From Pseudomonas putida W15Oct28 (lineage in GTDB: Bacteria; Pseudomonadota; Gammaproteobacteria; Pseudomonadales; Pseudomonadaceae): a DNA stretch of 64,000 nucleotides. The stretch covers positions 124,001-188,000 of the forward strand of contig NZ_JENB01000007.1 of the NCBI RefSeq assembly GCF_000708715.2. Reading direction: 5' to 3'. The stretch's first letter is position 1. Every line of letters begins with the position of its first letter. Below are positions 8,694-16,002 of this stretch, in pieces. The notes beneath the pieces are model-generated. The model did no database searches and was not told the origin of the DNA. It saw only the letters and a list, made by a program, of their open reading frames with translations. The position numbers and the translations under genes were made by a program.

Positions 8694-9581
8694 ATGAGGC
8701 CAGAAATCGCTGTACTTGATATCCAAGGTCAGTATCGGGTTTACACGGAGTTCTATCGCGCGGAGGCGGCCGAGAATACGATCATCCTGATCAATGGCTC
8801 GCTGGCCACCACCGCCTCGTTCGCCCAAACGGTACGTAACCTGCACCCGCAGTTCAACGTAGTACTGTTCGACCAGCCGTATGCCGGCAAATCCAAACCG
8901 CACAACCGCCAGGAACGGCTGATCAGCAAGGAGACCGAGGCGCAAATCCTCCTTGAACTGATCGAGCGCTTCCAGGCCGACCACGTGATGTCTTTCTCGT
9001 GGGGTGGTGCAAGCACGCTGCTGGCGCTGGCGCACCAGCCGCGGGGCGTGAAGAAGGCAGTGGTGAGTTCGTTCTCGCCGGTGATCAACGAGCCGATGCG
9101 CGACTACCTGGACCGTGGCTGCCAGTACCTGGCCGCCTGCGACCGGTATCAGGTCGGCAACCTGGTCAACGACACCATCGGCAAGCACCTGCCGTCACTG
9201 TTCAAGCGCTTCAACTACCGGCACGTCAGCAGCCTGGACAGCCACGAGTACGCGCAGATGCACTTCCACATCAACCAGGTGCTGCAACACGACCTGGAGC
9301 GAGCGCTGGATGGAGCGCGCAATATCGACATCCCGGTGCTGTTCGTCAACGGTGACCGCGACGAGTACACCACGGCCGAAGATGCCCGGCAGTTTGGCAA
9401 GCATGTGGGCAGAAGCCAGTTCAGTGTGATCCGCGACGCGGGCCATTTCCTCGACATGGAAAACAAGACCGCCTGCGCAAACACCCGCAGCGTCTTGCTT
9501 GGCTTCCTCAAGCCGACCGTGCGTGAACCTCGTCAACGCTACCACCACGTTCAACAGGGGCAGCATGCATTGGCCATCTGA
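8694..9581 (+). CDS. phaG: PhaG, (R)-3-hydroxyacyl-ACP thioesterase/transacylase
   Basis: A 295-residue alpha/beta-hydrolase-fold protein that matches the P. putida PhaG sequence almost throughout as I remember it. PhaG diverts (R)-3-hydroxydecanoyl-ACP from de novo fatty acid synthesis to medium-chain polyhydroxyalkanoate, first described as an ACP:CoA transacylase and later argued to act as a thioesterase with a partner CoA ligase. Visible motifs: oxyanion segment INGSLATTAS, nucleophile region SFSWGGASTLLAL, and C-terminal RDAGHFLDMEN with the catalytic His. It is related to RhlA of rhamnolipid synthesis; 295-residue length and the MRPEIAVLDIQGQYRVYTEF start favour PhaG. It is monocistronic with its own terminator. 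Confidence 0.96.
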   Translation: MRPEIAVLDIQGQYRVYTEFYRAEAAENTIILINGSLATTASFAQTVRNLHPQFNVVLFDQPYAGKSKPHNRQERLISKETEAQILLELIERFQADHVMSFSWGGASTLLALAHQPRGVKKAVVSSFSPVINEPMRDYLDRGCQYLAACDRYQVGNLVNDTIGKHLPSLFKRFNYRHVSSLDSHEYAQMHFHINQVLQHDLERALDGARNIDIPVLFVNGDRDEYTTAEDARQFGKHVGRSQFSVIRDAGHFLDMENKTACANTRSVLLGFLKPTVREPRQRYHHVQQGQHALAI

Positions 9582-9586
9582 GCGCA

Positions 9587-9640
9587 TCGGCACTCTGTGG
9601 CTGATACCCGCAGGCTATAGGGTGCCGACAAGCTTTTTTA
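9587..9640 (+). terminator. Intrinsic terminator of phaG
   Basis: A stem with outer arms TCGGCAC/GTGCCGA and an inner CTGTGG/CCGCAG pairing (9587-9628), followed by a run of six T at 9634-9639, just after the phaG stop. Confidence 0.7.
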
Positions 9641-9692
9641 TAACTTGGGCTTCTAATTCTTGGAGGGTTCTGGTAAAAAGTGCTGCGCAGAC

Positions 9693-9766
9693 GCGGGTAT
9701 AGTTTAGTGGCAAAACGAAAGCTTCCCAAGCTTTAGTTGAGGGTTCGATTCCCTCTACCCGCTCCA
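9693..9766 (+). tRNA. tRNA-Gly (anticodon CCC)
   Basis: A 74-nt cloverleaf with the CCA end encoded. The acceptor stem GCGGGTA pairs with TACCCGC; the D-arm contains AGTTTAGTGGCAAAAC; the anticodon stem-loop is AAAGC-TTCCCAA-GCTTT with CCC at positions 34-36; the T-arm has GGTTCGATTCC. No integrase gene or repeated 3-prime tRNA fragment is visible nearby, so this copy is not marked by an integrated element. Confidence 0.97.
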
Positions 9767-9808
9767 CATCGCATTCCGGCATGGCGTTCCAGCAACGTCA
9801 TCGCAGTC

Positions 9809-9832
9809 AAAAGGAGCCATGGCTCCTTTTTT
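9809..9832 (+). terminator. Intrinsic terminator after tRNA-Gly
   Basis: AAAAGGAGCC-AT-GGCTCCTTTTTT: a short GC stem flanked by A and T runs, 43 bp after the mature tRNA end. It would end the tRNA precursor transcript. Confidence 0.85.
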
Positions 9833-9977
9833 CGTTTCTGCTCTTCCTCTTGATTTCGCCCATGGCCATTTGCCTGCCGATCCGCTTCAATGCGCATCGG
9901 GTGTATGCGCGTGCAAGCGAAACGGCTTGTGGCGGATATGCTGAATGGATTCGTGAAATATTTCGAAAGGACGACGC

Positions 9978-11684
9978 ATGTTTCTTTCCCGCTGGCTACC
10001 GGGCCTTGCCAACCTGCTGCACTACCGCCGCGAGTGGCTGCATGCCGACCTGCAGGCCGGGCTCTCGGTCGCGGCGATCCAGATCCCCATCGCCATCGCC
10101 TACGCGCAAATCGTCGGCCTGCCGCCACAATACGGCCTGTATGCCTGCGTCCTGCCGATGATGGTCTATGCCCTGATCGGCAGCTCGCGCCAACTGATGG
10201 TCGGCCCGGACGCCGCCACCTGCGCGATGATCGCCGGCGCCGTGGCACCGCTGGCAATGGGCGACCCGCAGCGCATCGTCGAACTGTCGGTGATCGTCAC
10301 CGTACTGGTCGGCGTGATGCTGATTGCCGCCGGCCTGGCCCGTGCCGGCTTCATCGCCAGCTTCTTCTCGCGGCCGATCCTGATCGGCTACCTCAACGGC
10401 ATCGGCCTGAGCCTGATCGCCGGGCAACTGTCCAAGGTGGTGGGGTTCAAGATCGAAGGTGACGGGTTCATCCTCAGCCTGATCAACTTCTTCCAGCGCC
10501 TGGGCGAAATTCACTGGGTTACATTGCTTATCGGCCTGGCTGCGCTGGGCCTGCTGATCTGGCTGCCGCGGCGCTACCCGCGCCTGCCTGCAGCACTGAT
10601 GGTGGTGGCACTGTTCATGCTGCTTGTCGGCCTGTTTGGCCTCGACCGCTTCGGCGTCGCCATCCTTGGCCCGGTACCTGCCGGCATCCCGCAACTGGCC
10701 TGGCCACACAGCAACCTGACGGAAATGAAGAGCCTGTTACGCGATGCCTTGGGTATCGCCACCGTCAGCTTCTGTAGCGCCATGCTCACCGCACGCAGCT
10801 TTGCCGCCCGGCACGGCTACGCAATCAATGCCAACCACGAATTTGTCGCCTTGGGCGTGAGCAACCTGGCGGCCGGGGTTTCCCAGGGCTTTGCCATCAG
10901 CGGCGCCGACTCGCGTACTGCCGTCAATGACATGGTGGGTGGCAAAAGCCAGCTGGTGGGTATCATCGCTGCGCTGGTCATTGCCCTGATCCTGCTGTTC
11001 TTCACCGCGCCCATGGCGTGGATCCCACAGGCGGCATTGGGTGCGGTACTGCTGATGGCCGGCTGGGGGCTGATCGACATCAAGTCGCTGGGGCGCATCC
11101 GTCGCCTGAGCCGCTTCGAGTTCTGGCTGTGCCTGCTGACCACGGTCGGCGTGCTGGGCCTGGGCGTGCTGCCCGGCATCGTGTTTGCCGTCACCCTGGC
11201 GATCCTGCGCCTGCTGTACAGCATCTACCAGCCCACCGATGCCGTGCTGGGCTGGCTGCCGGGCACCGAAGGCCAGGTCGACATCCGCAAATTCAAGGAT
11301 GCGCGCACCGTGCCCGGCCTGGTGGTCTACCGCTTCGACGACGCGATCCTGTTCTTCAACGCCGACTACTTCAAGATGCGCCTGCTCGAGGCGGTACAGA
11401 GCCAGGACCAGCCCAAGGCCGTGCTGTTCGATGCCGAAGCAGTCACCAACATCGACGTCAGCGGCATCGCTGCCCTGCGCGAAGTGCGCGACACCCTGGC
11501 AGCGCAGGGCATCTTCTTTGCCATCGCACGCGCCCGGGGTACGTTCCTGCGCATGCTGGTGCGCTCGGGGATGGCGCGGGAAATGGAAGACAAGCTGCTG
11601 TTCGGCTCGGTGCGCGCGGGCATTCGGGCGTATCGGGTTTGGCGTAACCGGAGCCGCAGTGTGCCGGCTGCCGAGCAGGGCTGA
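9978..11684 (+). CDS. SulP-family anion permease with STAS domain
   Basis: A 568-residue inner-membrane transporter with 10-14 membrane segments (about residues 30-415) and a cytoplasmic C-terminal STAS domain (about 435-550). The N-terminal SulP region has QAGLSVAAIQIPIAIAYAQI and LPPQYGLYACVLPMM; the transport core has FAISGADSRTAVNDMVGG. The STAS signature VTNIDVSGIAALREVRDTL is intact. SulP proteins carry sulfate, bicarbonate or dicarboxylates, often sodium-coupled. No adjacent carbonic anhydrase or sulfate-assimilation gene narrows the substrate. AAAGGA lies 8 bp upstream of the ATG. Confidence 0.92.
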   Translation: MFLSRWLPGLANLLHYRREWLHADLQAGLSVAAIQIPIAIAYAQIVGLPPQYGLYACVLPMMVYALIGSSRQLMVGPDAATCAMIAGAVAPLAMGDPQRIVELSVIVTVLVGVMLIAAGLARAGFIASFFSRPILIGYLNGIGLSLIAGQLSKVVGFKIEGDGFILSLINFFQRLGEIHWVTLLIGLAALGLLIWLPRRYPRLPAALMVVALFMLLVGLFGLDRFGVAILGPVPAGIPQLAWPHSNLTEMKSLLRDALGIATVSFCSAMLTARSFAARHGYAINANHEFVALGVSNLAAGVSQGFAISGADSRTAVNDMVGGKSQLVGIIAALVIALILLFFTAPMAWIPQAALGAVLLMAGWGLIDIKSLGRIRRLSRFEFWLCLLTTVGVLGLGVLPGIVFAVTLAILRLLYSIYQPTDAVLGWLPGTEGQVDIRKFKDARTVPGLVVYRFDDAILFFNADYFKMRLLEAVQSQDQPKAVLFDAEAVTNIDVSGIAALREVRDTLAAQGIFFAIARARGTFLRMLVRSGMAREMEDKLLFGSVRAGIRAYRVWRNRSRSVPAAEQG

Positions 11685-11707
11685 AGAGGTGTTTTGCTGC
11701 CATTGAC

Positions 11708-11798
11708 CCTATCGCCGGCAAGCCAGCTCCCACAGGATCACCACAGGCCTGAGCCTTGTGCAGTACCTGTGGGAGCTGGCTTGCCTGCGAAGAACCCA
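11708..11798. repeat. Paired inverted REP element, type C
   Basis: Arms TATCGCCGGCAAGCCAGCTC followed by CCACAGG, and inverse CCTGTGGGAGCTGGCTTGCC. This is a third REP class, GCCGGCAAGCCAGC. The right arm ends TGCGAAGAA, more like type A, so the element looks mosaic or drifted. Confidence 0.85.
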
Positions 11799-11900
11799 GC
11801 GCAGGCAACATAATACCCTTGCCAGGACACCAACCCTCGCACACCTTGCATGACATGCTAAAGTCGCCCCCGTTCTCCGCTCCACCCAACGGACCCCAGC

Positions 11901-12911
11901 ATGCCTGCACTTGACGCCACCCTCACTCCCTGGCCAGAACTCGTTGCCCGCCACCCCTGCGACGCCCTGCTGCTGGGCAACGGTGCCAGCCGCGCAGTGT
12001 GGAAGCCGTTCGGCTACTTCTCGTTGTTCGAGGAAGCGCAACGCGCCGGCCGCAAGAAAGGCCTGGCGATCAGTGACCAGGCGCTGTTCAAATCCTTGGG
12101 AACAGAGCTGTTCGAGCCCGTGCTCAGCGCCCTCAACACCACCGTGCGCGCCAACGCCGCACTGGCCATCAACTCCACCGCGCCGCTGAACCGCTATTAC
12201 TCGATCAAGGAAGCGTTGATCCACGCCGTGCGCACGGTGCACCTGCCGTGGTCACTGATGCCAGCCACCACCCTGGCAGCCCTCAACCAGGCCTTGCGCG
12301 GCTACCGCAGCGTCTACACCAGCAATTACGACCTGCTGCTGCCATGGGCTGTGCAACACGCCCCGCACGGCTTCGCCAACCTGTTCGACGAGCAAGGCTT
12401 CTTCGATGTACGCCGCACCCGCAGTGAAGGCACCCGCGTGCTGCACCTGCATGGCGGGCTACACCTGCTCAAGCTGCCCGACGGCACCACTCGCCAACGC
12501 AGCGCCGACAACGCCGAACTGCTCGATGGCTTTGCGGTGAACATCCCGGGAGAGGTACCGCTGTTCGTCAACGAAGACCGCAGCGACGAAAAGCTGCGCG
12601 CCATCCGCAACTCGGACTATCTGGGCTGGTGCCTGGGGCAGCTGGCACGGGAGAGCCAGGGGCTATGCCTGTTCGGGCAGCACCTGGACAGCAGCGACCA
12701 GCACCTGCTCGAAGCCATCCGTCAGGCCCGGCCGCAGCATCTGTCGATTGCCATAAGGCCATTGAGCGAGGCCTCGGTGATCAACCAGAAGCAACACTAT
12801 GTTGATCGGTTCGGGGATCTGGCGGGGACGCAGGTGCATTTCTTTGATGCCAGTACGCATCCGTTGGGGCTGGCGGCATTAGCTATTGAGATGCCACTTA
12901 CCCGGAGATGA
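11901..12911 (+). CDS. DUF4917 family protein with SIR2-like motifs
   Basis: A 336-residue soluble protein resembling the uncharacterised DUF4917 family. Three segments recall the SIR2-like NADase fold: LLLGNGAS (23-30), a Gly-rich nucleotide-binding start; YTSNYDLLL (139-147), with Asn142 where SIR2-like NADases have a catalytic Asn; and VLHLHGGLHLL (180-190), with the HLHG His. There is no signal peptide or membrane segment. It stands alone on the plus strand and ends 20 bp from the convergent regulator gene. The family call is moderately sure; the SIR2 relation and any NAD-consuming or defence role are inference. Confidence 0.7.
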   Translation: MPALDATLTPWPELVARHPCDALLLGNGASRAVWKPFGYFSLFEEAQRAGRKKGLAISDQALFKSLGTELFEPVLSALNTTVRANAALAINSTAPLNRYYSIKEALIHAVRTVHLPWSLMPATTLAALNQALRGYRSVYTSNYDLLLPWAVQHAPHGFANLFDEQGFFDVRRTRSEGTRVLHLHGGLHLLKLPDGTTRQRSADNAELLDGFAVNIPGEVPLFVNEDRSDEKLRAIRNSDYLGWCLGQLARESQGLCLFGQHLDSSDQHLLEAIRQARPQHLSIAIRPLSEASVINQKQHYVDRFGDLAGTQVHFFDASTHPLGLAALAIEMPLTRR

Positions 12912-12931
12912 GGTGGAGTTGTAGCCCAAGC

Positions 12932-13438
12932 TCACTGGGCCAAGCCAGGCTCGCCGAAGACGCGCTTGTATGAACTGGAAACATTGACAGCCATCGCTAT
13001 GCGAGCCAGCTCCAAGGTGCCCTGAGCAATCGAGTAGCTGCCTCGCTCCTGCAACCAGAGCAAAATGTCGGCAAGGTGCCAGAGAGAAGTACTGCCATCG
13101 TGAACGGGTGCAGGGAAGCTGATTGAATGCGCCAGCATCAATTTCCGCATGTTTTGCCGAGACACGCCGATGATCTCAGCCGCATCGGTAAGCCCTACGA
13201 GATCGGGCGTCGCTTCGATCAGGCGAGCCCCCGGAACGATCCTTTCAACGTCATCGAGCGCGCTCTCGATAGCCTCTTTTGCAGAGGTAGATTCGCGGAT
13301 AAATGCCAGTGCCAATCGTCCCGGCTGACCTACGCCAACCAACGCATCATCACACCCGCCTTCAGCCAGACGCTCCAATAGCACATCGGTATCTTCGTTT
13401 TCGCCCAATTGATACTTCAGGGTGAACTCGTACTCCAT
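12932..13438 (-). CDS. HTH DNA-binding protein, second gene of TA-like cassette
   Basis: A 168-residue protein. Residues 1-70 form an alpha/beta region (MEYEFTLKYQL, then DVLLERLAEGGCDDALVGVG, GRLALAFIRESTSAKEAI). Residues about 83-140 look like an excisionase/MerR-type winged HTH: LVGLTDAAEIIGVSRQNMRKLM, then WHLADILLWL. I chose the ATG at 13438 because AAGGAG lies 8 bp upstream and the family starts with MEYEFTLK; the 50 codons upstream in this frame belong to the preceding gene region. Only 5 bp separate it from the stop of the upstream cassette gene, so they form an operon. Likely the antitoxin or autorepressor of the pair; this is inferred. Confidence 0.75.
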   Translation of the reverse strand: MEYEFTLKYQLGENEDTDVLLERLAEGGCDDALVGVGQPGRLALAFIRESTSAKEAIESALDDVERIVPGARLIEATPDLVGLTDAAEIIGVSRQNMRKLMLAHSISFPAPVHDGSTSLWHLADILLWLQERGSYSIAQGTLELARIAMAVNVSSSYKRVFGEPGLAQ

Positions 13439-13443
13439 TGCGA

Positions 13444-13719
13444 TTACTCCTTCCCAGCATTCGGCGCGGGAGATGCCTTCAGGCTGCCCGAACAGTTGTC
13501 GACCACACGCCGTAGCTGTCGCGCAAAATTGCCAGCACTCTTCGGCGTGCTCCATACGCTGACAATGCAGAATTCCCCGCACAGACAATCGGCATCATTG
13601 AGGGGGCAATACATCTTGTCCCAGCAGTGCCCACCACCCACTGCGATTTTCCAACCCTTTCACTCGGCGTGCCTCAAGGCCTGCTCGACCTCTTTCTTGG
13701 CGTGACAGGGGCGTGCCAT
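13444..13719 (-). pseudogene. Small Cys-rich TA-like gene interrupted by in-frame TGA
   Basis: Read from the ATG at 13719, which has GGAGAAAG just upstream, the frame gives MARPCHAKKEVEQALRHAE, then TGA (13660-13662, codon 20), then continues in the same frame for 71 codons with KGWKIAVGGGHCWDKMYCP and on to a normal TAA at 13444-13446. The downstream part is Cys-rich (HCW, YCP, DCLCGEFC) and ends with the conserved-looking STPKSAGNFARQLRRVVDNC. No frame change occurs, so one substitution, for example CGA to TGA, silenced a 91-residue gene. As remembered, intact homologues are about 90 residues and sit beside the same HTH gene. Alternatives are a GTG restart at 13641 (65 residues), UGA readthrough, or a sequencing error. 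Confidence 0.7.
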
Positions 13720-13746
13720 CAGCTTTCTCCAGTGTGAGCCCGCAAC

Positions 13747-13780
13747 TCGAGAGTTGTCAAATGACAACCAAAACTCTCGA
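13747..13780 (-). promoter_or_regulatory. Nested palindromic operator candidate of the TA-like cassette
   Basis: An inner palindrome GTTGTC-AAAT-GACAAC (13753-13768) sits inside a larger inverted repeat TCGAGAG (13747-13753) / CTCTCGA (13774-13780), 28 bp upstream of the cassette start. The inner arm contains TTTGACA, usable as a -35 box on the minus strand. This is the expected position for autorepressor binding. Confidence 0.55.
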
Positions 13781-13908
13781 CAAGCGTGCACGCCACACTA
13801 CAGAAAGGCTGATGAAAGAAATCGCGGTAAAGCGTGAATAGGAAATCCCCTACACCAATCCGAGACTCATACCCAGTGTGCGTCTCAAACAGATCCGACG
13901 TGCAGCCG

Positions 13909-15123
13909 TCAGAGCAACCCATCCGCCCGCAGCAACGTCTCCAGGCAATGCTCCTGCACCCCATAAAACGCCTTCAGCTGGCCAATCTTCTCCAGCAACG
14001 CCCCGTTGTCCCCCGCCTTCTGCCGCTTCACCGCAAGAATCATCTTGTTCTTGTTGGTGTGTTCCAGCGAGATGAACTCGAACACCTTGGTCTCGTAACC
14101 GCAGGCTTCCAGGTACAGCGCGCGCAGGCTGTCGGTCAGCATTTCGGCCTGCTGGCCCAGGTGCAGGCCGTACTGCAGCATGGGTTGCAGCAGCCCCGGG
14201 CTGTGCAGTTGCGGGCGGATCTGTTTGTGGCAGCACGGCGAGCACATGATGATCGCGGCGTTGCAGCGGATGCCGGTATGGATGGCGTAGTCGGTGGCGA
14301 TGTCACAGGCATGCAAGGCAATCATCACCTCGATGGCCTCCGGCACCACGCTGCGCACGTCACCACACTGGAATTCCAGGCCCGGGTGCTCCAGCCGTGC
14401 AGCAGCGGTGTTGCACAGGTCGACCATGTCCTGGCGCAATTCCACACCTGTCACCTGTGCGTCACGGCCCAGGCTGTTGCTCAGGTAGTCGTGCATGGCG
14501 AAGGTCAGGTAGCCCTTGCCCGAGCCAAAGTCGGCCACCCGCAGTGCCTGCCCGGCCGGCACCGGGGCGTTGGCCAGGGCGTGGTCGAAGACCTCGATGA
14601 ACTTGTTGATCTGCTTCCACTTGCGCGACATCGACGGAATCAACGCGCCTTGTGCATCGGTGACGCCCAGATCACGCAGGAACGGGCGCGACAACTCCAG
14701 GTAACGCTTCTTCTCGCGGTCATGGCCGCTGCTGGCAGTAACCTCACGCGGTGCCTGCGCGCCGTGGCGCTGCAGCATCGGCTTGCCCTTCTTGCTGAAG
14801 GTCAATTGCACTTCGCCATCAGCATCGAACAGGTGGGCGTTGCGGAAGGTGTCGGGCAGCAGTTCGGCAACCAGCGCCTGGGCCTGGTCCAGCGGCAGGT
14901 TGCGGGTGATGTCGCGGATCTGGTGGCGGTAGACCAGCGACAGGCACGGCTGGCCCTTGACCTGCAGCGGCTTGGCGATGATCCGTTGCAAGGTCTGATC
15001 GGCACCGACATGGCGCGCCAGCACCAGTTTGACCAAGGTATCGCCGTGCAGGGCGGCGTTCAGCAGGTCGAGAAACTGAGCGCGCGCATCCGGCGCGGAA
15101 GGGGCGGAAGTACTGGCGGACAT
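13909..15123 (-). CDS. SAM-dependent methyltransferase (Methyltransf_32/GSTCD-like)
   Basis: A 404-residue cytoplasmic protein. An N-terminal region (1-140) precedes a class I methyltransferase core: motif I VADFGSGKGYLTFAMHDYL near residue 190, then TGVELRQDMVDLCN, then IALHACDIATDYAIHTGI and CSPCCHKQIRP, a Cys/His motif typical of the Methyltransf_32 group (related to the methyltransferase domain of vertebrate GSTCD). That group is suspected to modify RNA, but the substrate is unknown. It lies downstream of and on the same strand as the TPM-domain gene, 75 bp apart. Confidence 0.85.
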   Translation of the reverse strand: MSASTSAPSAPDARAQFLDLLNAALHGDTLVKLVLARHVGADQTLQRIIAKPLQVKGQPCLSLVYRHQIRDITRNLPLDQAQALVAELLPDTFRNAHLFDADGEVQLTFSKKGKPMLQRHGAQAPREVTASSGHDREKKRYLELSRPFLRDLGVTDAQGALIPSMSRKWKQINKFIEVFDHALANAPVPAGQALRVADFGSGKGYLTFAMHDYLSNSLGRDAQVTGVELRQDMVDLCNTAAARLEHPGLEFQCGDVRSVVPEAIEVMIALHACDIATDYAIHTGIRCNAAIIMCSPCCHKQIRPQLHSPGLLQPMLQYGLHLGQQAEMLTDSLRALYLEACGYETKVFEFISLEHTNKNKMILAVKRQKAGDNGALLEKIGQLKAFYGVQEHCLETLLRADGLL

Positions 15124-15198
15124 GGAGAAACGGTGCCTCGAATAGCGGGAAGCGCATTCTACACCCTGTGGGAGGGAGTTGAATCCGTGAGCCGCTGG

Positions 15199-15816
15199 TC
15201 AGTCGAGGATTACCAAGCGGTTGGGCAGCTCGTTACGCGCATGGGTTGGCGGCACGTGCTGGCTAAGCAGCTCGCCACACGCCTCGATGCACTCGACAAA
15301 GCCCTGCAAGGTCCGGCCTTGGCGCACCTGTTCGGCAAGGCGGGCACCGATCGCTGCGCGGGCTTCGGCATCCAGGCAGTGCTCGATACCCCGGTCGACC
15401 AGGATCTCCACATGCCGCTCCGCCTCGCTGACAAAAATCAGCACACCCGTAGCGCCTGCGGTGCGCTGCAGGTTCTGCTCGCGAAACTGCTGGCGGGCCA
15501 GCCGTGAAGCGCGCCAGCGACGCAGGGCACGGGGGATCAGCCAGCCGGCCAGGCGCGGGTTGCGCAGCAGCAGGCACAAGCCGACAAACAGCAGCACGTT
15601 GGCCACCAGCAAGCCCCGCACGCTGGGCCAACCCAGCAGCCAATGCAACAGGCCCGGCACCACCAGCGCCAGCACGGCGGCCCACAGCAGCGGCCAATAG
15701 GCGTAATCGTCGGCGCGGCGGGCCAGCACCGTCACCAGTTCGGCATCGGTGCGCCGTTCGGCACGCGCAATGGCTTCGGCAATCTGCCGTTGATGGTACT
15801 CGTCGAAGGGGGTCAT
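15199..15816 (-). CDS. TPM-domain membrane protein (YgcG/DUF477-like)
   Basis: A 205-residue protein with TPM-domain features: an N-terminal piece (IAEAIARAERRTDAELVTVLA), two adjacent membrane segments (about 40-60 and 67-84), and the rest of the domain (ATGVLIFVSEAERHVEILVDRGIE, then CLDAEARAAIGARLAEQVRQG) after them. It has no cleavable signal peptide. TPM proteins often accompany lemA; no lemA is seen here. Function is undefined (linked elsewhere to photosystem repair phosphatases and membrane integrity). Confidence 0.82.
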   Translation of the reverse strand: MTPFDEYHQRQIAEAIARAERRTDAELVTVLARRADDYAYWPLLWAAVLALVVPGLLHWLLGWPSVRGLLVANVLLFVGLCLLLRNPRLAGWLIPRALRRWRASRLARQQFREQNLQRTAGATGVLIFVSEAERHVEILVDRGIEHCLDAEARAAIGARLAEQVRQGRTLQGFVECIEACGELLSQHVPPTHARNELPNRLVILD

Positions 15817-16002
15817 GCCGTCGGTCTCTTGAGCGTTCTTATAGTTGTTGTCCCGGCACTCGGGGCTTCATCCGCAGCCGACATATTCAGGCATAATCCG
15901 CTGCTGGAACGTAAGCCTGCGAATCGTACAACAATAGCCGCCTGAAAAACTCGGCCGCGCGCGTATCACCCTGGATACGGCAGAGGCCCCACAACGGAAT
16001 TG

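Noticed and set aside
9693..9766. tRNA-Gly as an integration site with a genomic island
   Set aside because: No integrase and no duplicated tRNA end is visible downstream; the next gene is an ordinary SulP permease.
13660..13662. Selenocysteine reading of the in-frame TGA
   Set aside because: No SECIS-like hairpin is evident right after the TGA and the flanking residues do not resemble a selenoprotein site; a point mutation is simpler.
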